A DNA stretch of 64,000 bases from Paraperibacillus marinus. GTDB lineage: Bacteria; Bacillota; Bacilli; Bacillales; DSM-1321. The notes below the pieces were generated by a model, which was given only the letters and a program-made list of their open reading frames with translations, searched no databases and was not told the DNA's origin. Position numbers and translations under genes: made by a program. The stretch spans positions 2,914,001 through 2,978,000 of the forward strand of contig NZ_CP143542.1 of NCBI RefSeq assembly GCF_046237605.1. Direction: 5' to 3'. Of this stretch, positions 1 through 8,099 are shown in pieces (position 1 is the stretch's first letter; each line of letters begins with the position of its first letter).

Positions 1-2366
1 TTGTACACCACCATAAAGGCCGCAAGTGTGACAGATCCTATTAAAAACCCCCTGGATACGATCTTCCAGCCAAGTCCCCTTGAAAATACCCCTTCACTCG
101 GGAGTCTTGGTTTTCTCTGCATAACATTTTCTTCCGGCTGATCAAGTCCCAGAGCCATTGCAGGCAGTCCATCCGTAACCAGGTTCACCCATAGGATCTG
201 CACCGGAATCAGCGGCAGTGGAAGGCCAAGGAGCATGGCGAAGAACATGACAAGAATCTCCCCTACATTCGAAGCCAGCAGATAGCGGATGAATTTCCTG
301 ATGTTTTCATAAATATTACGCCCTTCCTTAATAGCAGACTTTATGGTGGCAAAATTATCATCAAGGAGCACAAGCGCCGAAGCTTCTTTTGCCACGTCTG
401 TCCCGGTAATTCCCATCGCTATCCCGATATCCGCAGATTTGATAGCCGGTGCATCATTCACACCATCTCCTGTCATGGCGACCACATGCCCCTTTTTCTG
501 GAGCGCCTTGACGATTTTCAGCTTATGTTCAGGAGAAACCCTGGCATAAACCGATACCTTATCCACCACAGCCTCCAGCTCTTCCACGTCCATGGCTGAC
601 AATGCATTTCCATCAAGGACCAGGTCGCCGGCTGAGCGTATGCCAAGCTGCGATGCGATGGCCTTTGCGGTCATCACATGATCACCCGTAATCATGACGG
701 TCTTGATTCCCGCTTCCCTGCACTCCCTGACTGCTTCCTTCACTTCTGGACGCGGCGGGTCCATCATCCCCTGAAGGCCGATCATGACCAGGTCCTTTTC
801 CGCCTCAGACTCATCCAAAATGACCGAATTGGTAGAAAGCTGTCTGAAGCCGATCGCAATGGTTCTAAGCGCCTGTCCCGCGAGTCCTTCAACCGCTTCC
901 TTGACTTTCCCGCTGAACTCTCCTGTGAGGCGGTGCTGCTTCTCTGACCAGAGAATGGATTCGCATTTACTGATGAGAACATCCGGGGCACCCTTTGCCA
1001 CAACAAAGGTCCTTCCGTTTTCATCCTTTACAATCATGCTCATCATCTTTCTTGAAGAATCAAAAGGAAATTCCTTCACGATAGTAAACTGTGCTTTCAG
1101 CTTTTCACGGGTATAGCCTGCTTTCATAGCTGCCACAAGCAGCGCCCCTTCAGTCGGGTCCCCGTCCAGGATATAACCCGCATCCCCCTGTTTGATTTCC
1201 GCGTGGTTGCAGATCATCCCAAACGACAGCAGCTGCTGGATTGATTTTTCCTTGGATACGTCCTCCTCCCGGTCCCCGCACAGAAACTTTCCCTTCGGCT
1301 CATAGCCTGTTCCCGTTACAGTCCAGGTCCTGCCGCCCGTCCAAAGATGGGTAACTGTCATTTTATTCTGGGTCATGGTCCCTGTCTTATCCGAGCAAAT
1401 GACTGATGCACAGCCTAAGGTTTCAACGGCAGGCAGTTTCCTGACGATTGCCCGCTGCTTGATCATCCGCTGAACCCCAAGCGACAGGGCTACGGTGACA
1501 ATAGCCGGGAGGCCTTCAGGAATGGCAGCCACCGCGAGGGACACACCTGCCAGAAACATGGTGTACATTTCCTGTCCCTGGATAACACCAATCACCACCA
1601 CAAGCAGTGTCAGCAGCAGGGCAGAGGTAATTAAAATCCGGCCAAGCTGCTCAAGCCTCCGCTGAAGCGGGGTTTCCATCGTTTCGGCCGATTGCAGCAG
1701 GTCTGCGATTTTCCCCATCGCTGTATCCATCCCGATCGCGATGATGGCTCCAGTCCCGCTCCCCCTTGTCACCATCGTCCCCATGAAGGCAAAATTCTCC
1801 TGATCGCCTATCTGGTCAGAAGCCTGGTGGATAGGGTCACATCTTTTGGCCGCAGGAACGGATTCCCCCGTCAGGGCCGACTCCTCGATTTCCAGGCCGG
1901 CAGCCTCCAGAATACGGAGATCGGCACCAATGCGGTCACCGCTTGAAAACTTGATGATATCCCCGACAACCAGCTCCCTGGAAGGAACCTTCCGCCACTC
2001 CCCTTCCCGCTTGACCACTACCTGGGGAGCAGCGAGGCTTTTTAATGCCTGCAGCGACTTTTCCGCCCTTCTCTCCTGGTAAAAGCCGAGAATCCCATTC
2101 ACGATGACAATCGCGATGATGGCAATGGCATCTATATACTCACCCAGAAGCCCGGAAATCAGGGTGGCGGCAAGCAGAACAAGCACCATAAAATCCTTGA
2201 ACTGAGCAAAAAACAGTAATAGGGCAGACTGCTTCTCCCCCTCCTGAAGCTCATTGAAGCCCTTCACCCTCTGCCGCTCCAAAGCCTCATTATCCGTCAG
2301 CCCATGCTCCAAACTTGTCCGAAGAGCAGCTTCAACCTCTTCTCTATCCATCTCCCGGAACTTCAT
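1..2366 (-). CDS. yloB: Calcium-transporting P-type ATPase, C-terminus cut by window edge
   Basis: P2A-type cation ATPase, closest in memory to B. subtilis YloB, an ATP-driven Ca2+ pump of the membrane linked to spore germination and resistance. About 788 residues are visible, translated directly from the minus strand. Landmarks: an N-terminal cation-ATPase region, membrane segments near residues 50-95, the actuator TGES at 166-169, the transmembrane PEGLP at 283-287, the phosphorylation motif DKTGT at 326-330 (Asp326), and TGDGVND at 632-638. Roughly the last 100 residues (final membrane helices) lie outside the window. The start ATG at 2366 gives MKFREM, matching the family N-terminus. It is transcribed divergently from rqcH. 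Frame is intact throughout the visible part. Confidence 0.95.
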   Translation of the reverse strand, partial: MKFREMDREEVEAALRTSLEHGLTDNEALERQRVKGFNELQEGEKQSALLLFFAQFKDFMVLVLLAATLISGLLGEYIDAIAIIAIVIVNGILGFYQERRAEKSLQALKSLAAPQVVVKREGEWRKVPSRELVVGDIIKFSSGDRIGADLRILEAAGLEIEESALTGESVPAAKRCDPIHQASDQIGDQENFAFMGTMVTRGSGTGAIIAIGMDTAMGKIADLLQSAETMETPLQRRLEQLGRILITSALLLTLLVVVIGVIQGQEMYTMFLAGVSLAVAAIPEGLPAIVTVALSLGVQRMIKQRAIVRKLPAVETLGCASVICSDKTGTMTQNKMTVTHLWTGGRTWTVTGTGYEPKGKFLCGDREEDVSKEKSIQQLLSFGMICNHAEIKQGDAGYILDGDPTEGALLVAAMKAGYTREKLKAQFTIVKEFPFDSSRKMMSMIVKDENGRTFVVAKGAPDVLISKCESILWSEKQHRLTGEFSGKVKEAVEGLAGQALRTIAIGFRQLSTNSVILDESEAEKDLVMIGLQGMMDPPRPEVKEAVRECREAGIKTVMITGDHVMTAKAIASQLGIRSAGDLVLDGNALSAMDVEELEAVVDKVSVYARVSPEHKLKIVKALQKKGHVVAMTGDGVNDAPAIKSADIGIAMGITGTDVAKEASALVLLDDNFATIKSAIKEGRNIYENIRKFIRYLLASNVGEILVMFFAMLLGLPLPLIPVQILWVNLVTDGLPAMALGLDQPEENVMQRKPRLPSEGVFSRGLGWKIVSRGFLIGSVTLAAFMVVY

Positions 2367-2917
2367 CCAGCATCTCACTTCCCCCTCATACTTGTCCTCT
2401 CTTCCTCAAGCATATTCAATTCAAATTGAATACATGACTATAAAAGCAGAGGATGGTCATTGGATGGGTTTGGCGGGTATTTTTAACTTTAGCGAGTATA
2501 GTGCGCTGGCAGTTTATATTAAAGGAGGTGGGGTATCCGGTTCCGCAAGTATTTTTCATTTCCCGCAAGTAAAATCCCCGCTTCCGCAAGTAAAACACAA
2601 AAACCAACGGATCGGGCAACCCTAAGTCGGCTCTGCCACTTCAACCGCGGCCCCATCCCTGCATAATGGCAATATTTCAAATGCTTTCGAGACAAAAACG
2701 GCTGGAACTTTGCAGCACCGCTAATAATGCGTAATTGGCTGATGATGAAAGATTAGCATTCAAACCACATCAAAAATATGTTGAAAAACCAGTCCCAAAA
2801 CAAGCTATCATCCCCACATTTAGGTTAAAATATAATTTTAGAGGAATTTTATCCGGAACATCGTCCTGGAACGGATATTAGATAGATATTATGTTTTTTA
2901 GTAAAGGGTGTTTACAA
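2367..2917. other. Divergent intergenic region yloB/rqcH with three short direct repeats
   Basis: This 551-base gap holds no convincing gene. It contains three copies of a ten-base unit, TTCCGCAAGT or TCCCGCAAGT, at 2541-2550, 2561-2570 and 2582-2591, spaced 20 and 21 bases apart and mostly followed by A/T-rich sequence. A -10-like TATAAT at 2833-2838 faces rqcH but has no good -35 at the usual distance. Two short open frames across the repeats have no protein-like features. Confidence 0.6.
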
Positions 2918-4636
2918 ATGTCTTTCGATGGATTATTTACTAAAGCGATCAGCGAGGAAATTGTATCGCAGGTCAAAGGAGGCCGGATTAATAAAATCCA
3001 TCAGCCTTCAAGGAATGAAATTATCATGATTGTAAGGGCAGGCGGGAAGAACCATAAAATCCTGTTATCAGCCCATCCAAGCTATGCCAGGGTTCAGCTG
3101 ACGGGCGAGAGCTATGAGAACCCTTCTGAGCCGCCTATGTTCTGCATGCTTTTGAGAAAGCATCTGGAAGGCTTCATCCTGGAAGACCTTTACCAGGTCG
3201 GGACCGACCGGATCCTGGTGTTTGAGGTGAAGGGGAGAAATGAAATCGGTGATATTTCACAGAAGAAATTGATCGTGGAAATCATGGGCCGGCACAGCAA
3301 TATTATCTTAGTCGACAAGGACCGGAATATGATCCTCGACAGCATCAAGCATGTCGGGATGGCGGTAAACAGCTACCGGACCATCCTGCCTGGCAGCGAA
3401 TATATAGCACCGCCGGAACAGGATAAAATGAATCCTTTAACTGCCTCTGATGAGGATGTCCTGAAAAGGATCAATTTCAATGAAGGAAAACTGGACAAGC
3501 AGCTTCTGCAGGCCTTCAGCGGCATTTCGCCTCTATTTGCAAGGGAGGCGGTCTTCCAGGCAGGCCTCGCAAACCGCACCACTCTGCCAAAGGCATTCAC
3601 AGATCTTGCGGCAAGGGTGAAAAACAGGGAGTATGAGCCGGTTTTTATCACCTCAGAGGGAAAGGAATTCTTTTACTTCCTGCCGCTTGAACATATCAAG
3701 GGGAGCCGCCAGACCTTCGGAAGCCTGTCAGACCTTCTCGACCGCTTCTATTTCAGCAAGGCTGAACGGGACCAGGTGAAGCAGCAGGCCCACGACCTGG
3801 AACGCTTTATAGCAAATGAAAAAAAGAAAAACGAAAAAAAGATCATCAAGCTTGAAGCATCCCTGACCGACAGCGAAAAAGCGAAGGACTTCCAGCTGTA
3901 CGGGGAATTGATAACCGCAAATCTTTATGCAATGGAAAAGGGCATGAAGGAGATCGAAGTGATTAATTATTATGATGAAGAAGGCGGTACAGTCACAATT
4001 GAACTGGATCCGCAGAAAACTCCTTCTGAAAATGCCCAGAAATACTATTCAAAATATCAAAAGGCCAGAAATTCCGTTGCCTTTATAAAAGAGCAGATTG
4101 AGATTGCCCGGGATGAAATCTCTTATTTTGACAGTCTGCTTCAGCAGCTCGATTTTGCCTCACCAAAGGATATTGCAGAGATCCGGGAGGAACTGCAGGA
4201 AGGCGACTATTTGAAGGCCAGGGCAAAAAAGGGGTCGAAGAACAAGGCCAATCAAAAGCCGCAGCTTGAAAGATATCTTTCGTCCGATGGAGATGAGATA
4301 TTTGTCGGCAAAAATAATAAGCAGAACGATTATTTAACCAATAAGTTCTCCCGCCGCGATGATATCTGGCTGCATACCAAGGATATCCCAGGGTCGCATG
4401 TGGTAATCAGAAACACAGCTCCATCTGAAGAGACGCTTCTGGAGGCTGCTTCCCTTGCCGCCTATTTCAGCAAAGCCAAGGCATCAGGCTCTGTCCCGGT
4501 TGATTATACGGCAGTCCGCCATGTGAAAAAACCAAACGGCTCTAAGCCCGGTTTTGTCATCTACGATAATCAGCAGACACTCTTTGTCACTCCTGATGCC
4601 GATAAAGTCATTGCCCTGAGGGGACAATCCCGCTGA
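2918..4636 (+). CDS. rqcH: Rqc2/NEMF homologue RqcH (ribosome quality control, alanine tailing)
   Basis: Encodes the bacterial Rqc2 homologue (B. subtilis YloA/RqcH), which binds obstructed 50S subunits carrying peptidyl-tRNA and recruits tRNA-Ala to add C-terminal poly-alanine tails that mark the chain for degradation. The 572-residue product has the NFACT-N domain (about 1-270), a long charged coiled coil (about 270-430, rich in KKKNEKKI-like sequence) and the C-terminal NFACT-R domain containing DDIWLHTKDIPGSHVVIR. The conserved Asp97-Arg98 pair needed for tRNA recruitment is present in QVGTDRIL. An upstream in-frame ATG at 2891 exists, but MSFDGLFT at 2918 matches the family start and follows an AAAGGG ribosome-binding site. 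It is monocistronic, with a terminator just downstream. Confidence 0.96.
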   Translation: MSFDGLFTKAISEEIVSQVKGGRINKIHQPSRNEIIMIVRAGGKNHKILLSAHPSYARVQLTGESYENPSEPPMFCMLLRKHLEGFILEDLYQVGTDRILVFEVKGRNEIGDISQKKLIVEIMGRHSNIILVDKDRNMILDSIKHVGMAVNSYRTILPGSEYIAPPEQDKMNPLTASDEDVLKRINFNEGKLDKQLLQAFSGISPLFAREAVFQAGLANRTTLPKAFTDLAARVKNREYEPVFITSEGKEFFYFLPLEHIKGSRQTFGSLSDLLDRFYFSKAERDQVKQQAHDLERFIANEKKKNEKKIIKLEASLTDSEKAKDFQLYGELITANLYAMEKGMKEIEVINYYDEEGGTVTIELDPQKTPSENAQKYYSKYQKARNSVAFIKEQIEIARDEISYFDSLLQQLDFASPKDIAEIREELQEGDYLKARAKKGSKNKANQKPQLERYLSSDGDEIFVGKNNKQNDYLTNKFSRRDDIWLHTKDIPGSHVVIRNTAPSEETLLEAASLAAYFSKAKASGSVPVDYTAVRHVKKPNGSKPGFVIYDNQQTLFVTPDADKVIALRGQSR

Positions 4637-4656
4637 CCAGCACAAAACATTAACAT

Positions 4657-4692
4657 GCAGACCCGTCAAAGCAATCAGGGTCTGCTTTCTTT
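4657..4692 (+). terminator. Intrinsic terminator of rqcH
   Basis: An eight-base stem GCAGACCC/GGGTCTGC (4657-4664 and 4678-4685) is followed by a T-rich run on the plus strand, about 20 bases after the rqcH stop codon. Confidence 0.8.
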
Positions 4693-4801
4693 AAAGCAAT
4701 TTTCACTGTCTATCCGCGCATGCGCTTCAAATTGGCATTTTTTCTTAGTCTGTACCCTCAATGCTCCAGTTGCGGCCTGATAAATCTCTGCATCCTTCCC
4801 T

Positions 4802-4968
4802 TTATTTTTGTCCATAGCATCCCTCGAAGATAAACCTTCCTTCACTATTTAAAAAAGATTCCTTTCCGTCATTCCTTTAAAGGCTGGATAGCGCATTTTT
4901 GCATATACCACTTCCTTGCCCTTGATTTCTTTATGGCAAAAGGAACACTTTGGTTTCTCACCAAACAA
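4802..4968 (-). pseudogene. Small CxxC zinc-ribbon-like protein, frameshifted
   Basis: A TTG at 4968 behind AGAGGTGG opens a frame reading FGEKPKCSFCHKEIKGKE and then MRYPAFKGMTE. This resembles a family of about 50-residue Bacillus proteins (often mislabelled iron-hydroxamate transporter components) with one CxxC pair near the N-terminus and a second ending in a FICEDC-like motif. The frame stops early at 4849. The missing C-terminus is present one base out of register: KESFLNSEGRFIFEGC, ending at 4802, aligns residue for residue with the remembered family tail. A one-base deletion in the A-run near 4866 would explain it. One cysteine of the second pair also reads Phe. Function is unknown; it is probably inactive unless the indel is a sequencing error. 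Confidence 0.6.
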
Positions 4969-5014
4969 TTTAACCACCTCTAACATATGAATCATCAGAT
5001 GGTTATTCTTTATA

Positions 5015-5044
5015 CAAAAAGGACGTGTGTCCGCAAACACACGC
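5015..5044 (-). terminator. Intrinsic terminator at the end of the pyr operon
   Basis: Read on the minus strand, a GGCGTGTGT/ACACACGTCC stem-loop followed by TTTTTG lies about 25 bases after the pyrE stop codon. Confidence 0.8.
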
Positions 5045-5068
5045 CATTTCCGTTTATATCACATTGTA

Positions 5069-5701
5069 TCAGGCGTTGACCCATGCCCCATCCTCAGGGT
5101 TCTTCCTCCACTCGGACAGCCTGGCGACATCTGCTTCGGCAATCACTTCCTTCTTGCGGGCCACTTCAATCAAGGCAGAGTAAGTGCTGAGCGAGACAGC
5201 CTGGATGTTTGCTTCTTCAAGCTGTTTCCTCCCTTTCTCCAGCTCGTAATTAAAGATCGCTGCGGCTCCCAGAACTTCGCATCCTGCCTCGCGCAGTGCT
5301 TTGACTGCTGTAATGACGCTTCCGCCGGTTGAAATGAGATCCTCGATGACTACTACTTTTTGGCCCATTGCAGCTTTGCCTTCTATCTGCTTCCCTTTTC
5401 CATGTTCCTTCGCTTTCGATCTTACATAGCACATTGGAAGATCCAGCACATCGCTGACCCAGGCAGCATGCGGGATGCCTGCAGTGGCTGTTCCAGCGAT
5501 GATTTCGGCATCCGGGAATTTCTCTTTGATCAGACCTGCCAGTCCCCTGGCTATTTCACGCCTGACTTCCGGGTAGGAAAGGGTCAGGCGGTTGTCACAG
5601 TAAATGGGTGATTTGATGCCGGATGACCATGTAAATGGATCGTTTGGCTGTAAATAGACAGCCTGAATGTCCAGCAGTTTTTCAGCGATTTGATGTTTCA
5701 T
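5069..5701 (-). CDS. pyrE: Orotate phosphoribosyltransferase
   Basis: Converts orotate and PRPP to orotidine 5'-monophosphate, the fifth step of de novo pyrimidine synthesis, in the cytoplasm. The 210-residue product carries the PRPP-binding signature VVVIEDLISTGGS at residues 116-128 and the N-terminal region YLQPNDPFTWSSGIKSPIY typical of bacterial PyrE. The open frame extends 30 codons further upstream, but those codons lie inside pyrF; the ATG at 5701 gives the family start MKHQIAEKLL and overlaps pyrF by 20 bases. It is the last gene of the operon. Confidence 0.96.
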   Translation of the reverse strand: MKHQIAEKLLDIQAVYLQPNDPFTWSSGIKSPIYCDNRLTLSYPEVRREIARGLAGLIKEKFPDAEIIAGTATAGIPHAAWVSDVLDLPMCYVRSKAKEHGKGKQIEGKAAMGQKVVVIEDLISTGGSVITAVKALREAGCEVLGAAAIFNYELEKGRKQLEEANIQAVSLSTYSALIEVARKKEVIAEADVARLSEWRKNPEDGAWVNA

Positions 5702-6413
5702 ATTTCGTTCCCTCCCATGCAGCCTTGACCGCTTTATATGCTTCAAATGGATTGTCTGCCTGTGTGATGGCCCTGCCCACAACAATGGCATTTGTACCGG
5801 TCAGTCTCGCTTCTTCCGGTGTCGCCACCCTTTTTTGATCATGGGACGGGCCGCCGGGCATGCGGATTCCCGGTGTGACTGTCAGGAATGAATCACCGAG
5901 CAGCCGGTGGATTTTTCCTGCTTCATGCGGGGAACAAACCACACCATCCAAGCCTGCCCTATGTGCCAGGGCAGCATAATGCTGCACGGATTCATTCAGG
6001 CTCACTGCAATGAGCTGCTCGGACTGCATTAGAACTTCTGACGTGCTTGTCAGCTGTGTCACCGCAATGCAAATCGGCCTTGTCCTGCCCGCCGCTGTAC
6101 CCGCAACAAGTCCTTCCAATGCATGCTCCATCATGCTGCTGCCTCCTGCGGCATGGACATTGACCATATCCACCTCAAGAGCAGCCAGGCCCTTCATGGC
6201 CCCCTTAACGGTATTCGGAATATCATGGAGCTTGATGTCCAGGAAAATCTGGTGTCCGCGGCTTTTAATATCATCTAATATTCTGGGGCCGTTCTGGTAA
6301 TAAAGCTCCATCCCCACCTTCACAAACAGCTTTTCAGCCCCGAATCCACCGAGGAAGGAGTCGATTTTTTCCCTACTAGGAAAATCAAGCGCGATGACCG
6401 GCAAAAATTGCAT
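5682..6413 (-). CDS. pyrF: Orotidine 5'-phosphate decarboxylase
   Basis: Catalyses decarboxylation of OMP to UMP, the last step of the pathway. The 243-residue TIM-barrel protein shows the catalytic Asp-x-Lys-x-x-Asp motif as DIKLHD at residues 59-64 (Asp59, Lys61, Asp64) and the phosphate-binding region TPGIRMPGG near residue 185. Length agrees with the Bacillus family. It overlaps pyrD upstream by 29 bases and pyrE downstream by 20, so translation is probably coupled. Confidence 0.97.
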   Translation of the reverse strand: MQFLPVIALDFPSREKIDSFLGGFGAEKLFVKVGMELYYQNGPRILDDIKSRGHQIFLDIKLHDIPNTVKGAMKGLAALEVDMVNVHAAGGSSMMEHALEGLVAGTAAGRTRPICIAVTQLTSTSEVLMQSEQLIAVSLNESVQHYAALAHRAGLDGVVCSPHEAGKIHRLLGDSFLTVTPGIRMPGGPSHDQKRVATPEEARLTGTNAIVVGRAITQADNPFEAYKAVKAAWEGTKYETSNR

Positions 6414-7326
6414 CCTCTTTCCAGCTCCTTCCCCTGCAATCTGAAATATGTTCTATTCCCAGGCGGTCCATAAGGATTGGGAGTTCTTCAATGATTTTTG
6501 GACATATAAATGGATCAGTGAAATTCGCCGTCCCTATTGCAACCGCACTTGCTCCTGCATAAAAATATTCGATAACATCCTCAGCCTGGAATATCCCGCC
6601 CATTCCGATGATAGGAATGGAGACTGCCTGGGACACTTCATGAATCATCCTGATGGCCACCGGTTTGATCGCAGGGCCGGAGAGGCCGCCTGATTTATTG
6701 GCAAGAACGGGTTTCCCGGTTTTCAAATCGATCCTCATACCGAGGAGGGTGTTGATCATGGTCAGACCGTCAGCGCCTGCTTCTTCCACGGCTTTTGCCA
6801 TTTCCACTATATTGGACACATTAGGAGAAAGCTTCACATAAACAGGAACCTCTGAAACCTCTTTTACTTTCTTGGTAAGGTTTCCTGCAACATCAGGCAC
6901 CGTGCCAAAGGCAATCCCCCCTTCTTTTACATTCGGGCAGGAAATATTAAGCTCCAGTGCATGGACATTCGGGGCTTTTGATATCTGCTTTGCGACTGCC
7001 ACATAATCTTCTTCAGCAGATCCTGCTACATTGGCAATAACCGGTACGTCGAATTGCTGGAGCCATGGCAGTTCTTCCGTACATATGCGTTCCACTCCCG
7101 GATTCTGCAGTCCGATGGCATTCAGCATCCCCGCAGAGGTTTCCGCCACCCGGGGGGTGGGATTGCCGAATCTAGCATCCAGAGTTGCCGCTTTGATCAT
7201 GATGGCTCCAAGCTGATTCAAATCATATAGTCCGCTGAATTCACGGCCAAATCCGAAGCATCCGGAAGCTGGCATGACCGGATTTTTCAATTTCAAACCA
7301 GGCAGTTCAACACTTAACCGGTTCAT
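6385..7326 (-). CDS. pyrD: Dihydroorotate dehydrogenase B, catalytic subunit
   Basis: FMN-containing class 1B enzyme that oxidises dihydroorotate to orotate and passes electrons to PyrK. In the 313-residue barrel the catalytic cysteine is Cys130 in NISCPN (127-132), which distinguishes class 1 enzymes from the serine-using class 2. The FMN phosphate-binding region IPIIGMGGI and AIGTANF near the C-terminus are present. It overlaps pyrK by four bases and pyrF by 29. The neighbouring pyrK confirms the NAD-dependent heterotetramer. Confidence 0.97.
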   Translation of the reverse strand: MNRLSVELPGLKLKNPVMPASGCFGFGREFSGLYDLNQLGAIMIKAATLDARFGNPTPRVAETSAGMLNAIGLQNPGVERICTEELPWLQQFDVPVIANVAGSAEEDYVAVAKQISKAPNVHALELNISCPNVKEGGIAFGTVPDVAGNLTKKVKEVSEVPVYVKLSPNVSNIVEMAKAVEEAGADGLTMINTLLGMRIDLKTGKPVLANKSGGLSGPAIKPVAIRMIHEVSQAVSIPIIGMGGIFQAEDVIEYFYAGASAVAIGTANFTDPFICPKIIEELPILMDRLGIEHISDCRGRSWKEDAIFAGHRA

Positions 7327-8099
7327 AGCACAACCTCCCCTGACCGGAACACCGGTCCGTCACTGCACACTTTTTTATAGGAAACACCTTCCGGATCATC
7401 TGCTGTATGGCAGACACAGGCAAAACATGCGCCAATGCCGCAGCCCATTCTTTCTTCAAGGGAGAGATACAGTCTTTTGTGGCCGAATTGACGTTCCAGT
7501 GCTTTTAGCATGGGTGTCGGGCCGCATGAAAAGATGATGTCTGTCTGATCTTCAAGACCTTTTAAAACATCTGTAACCAGCCCTTTGATTCCATACGTCC
7601 CATCATCCGTGGTAATGAACGTTTCACCAAGCCTGCTGAATTCGTCTTCATAAAATACAGCATCCTTGGTGGCAAATCCTAAAACATGGATGACTCTTAC
7701 TCCTTTTGATTTCAGTCTCCTTGAGAGCTCATACAGCGGCGGGACCCCGATGCCTCCCCCCACAAGAACAGCCGTCTCACCAGACACAGCCTCATCCGGA
7801 AAGCCATTGCCGAGAGGACCCAGCACATCCACTGTTTCCTGTTCCTGTTTCCTTGAAAGCAGCACGGTGCCGCTTCCTTCACTTCTGTATATCATGGTGA
7901 AACAGCTGTTTTCCCTATCAATCGAGGAAATGCTGATGGGCCTGCGCAGGAGAGGCGTCATTCCATCGGATACCTTGATATGGACGAACTGCCCGGGCTT
8001 CTCCATGAAACCTGCCATTTTCCCTTGCAGCGTCAATTCATATATATTGCCTGCGATTTCCCGCTGCTTAACCACTTTAAGCTGTTCGTTCCTGATCAT
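7323..8099 (-). CDS. pyrK: Dihydroorotate dehydrogenase B, electron-transfer subunit
   Basis: FAD and [2Fe-2S] subunit that relays electrons from PyrD to NAD+. The 258-residue product has the flavin-binding RRPISI at 52-57, the NAD-binding glycine cluster VGGGIGVPPLY at 113-123, and C-terminal cluster ligands Cys220, Cys225, Cys228 and Cys245 in CGIGACFAC and KKVC. It overlaps pyrAB and pyrD by four bases each. Confidence 0.97.
   Translation of the reverse strand: MIRNEQLKVVKQREIAGNIYELTLQGKMAGFMEKPGQFVHIKVSDGMTPLLRRPISISSIDRENSCFTMIYRSEGSGTVLLSRKQEQETVDVLGPLGNGFPDEAVSGETAVLVGGGIGVPPLYELSRRLKSKGVRVIHVLGFATKDAVFYEDEFSRLGETFITTDDGTYGIKGLVTDVLKGLEDQTDIIFSCGPTPMLKALERQFGHKRLYLSLEERMGCGIGACFACVCHTADDPEGVSYKKVCSDGPVFRSGEVVL

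Noticed and set aside
2541..2591. CRISPR array suggested by the spaced repeats
   Set aside because: The repeat unit is only ten bases, the gaps are 10-11 bases, there are three copies and no cas genes.
2254..2625. 123-codon plus-strand frame over the yloB start and repeats
   Set aside because: It is partly antisense to yloB and its C-terminus is just a translation of the CCGCAAGTAAAA repeats.
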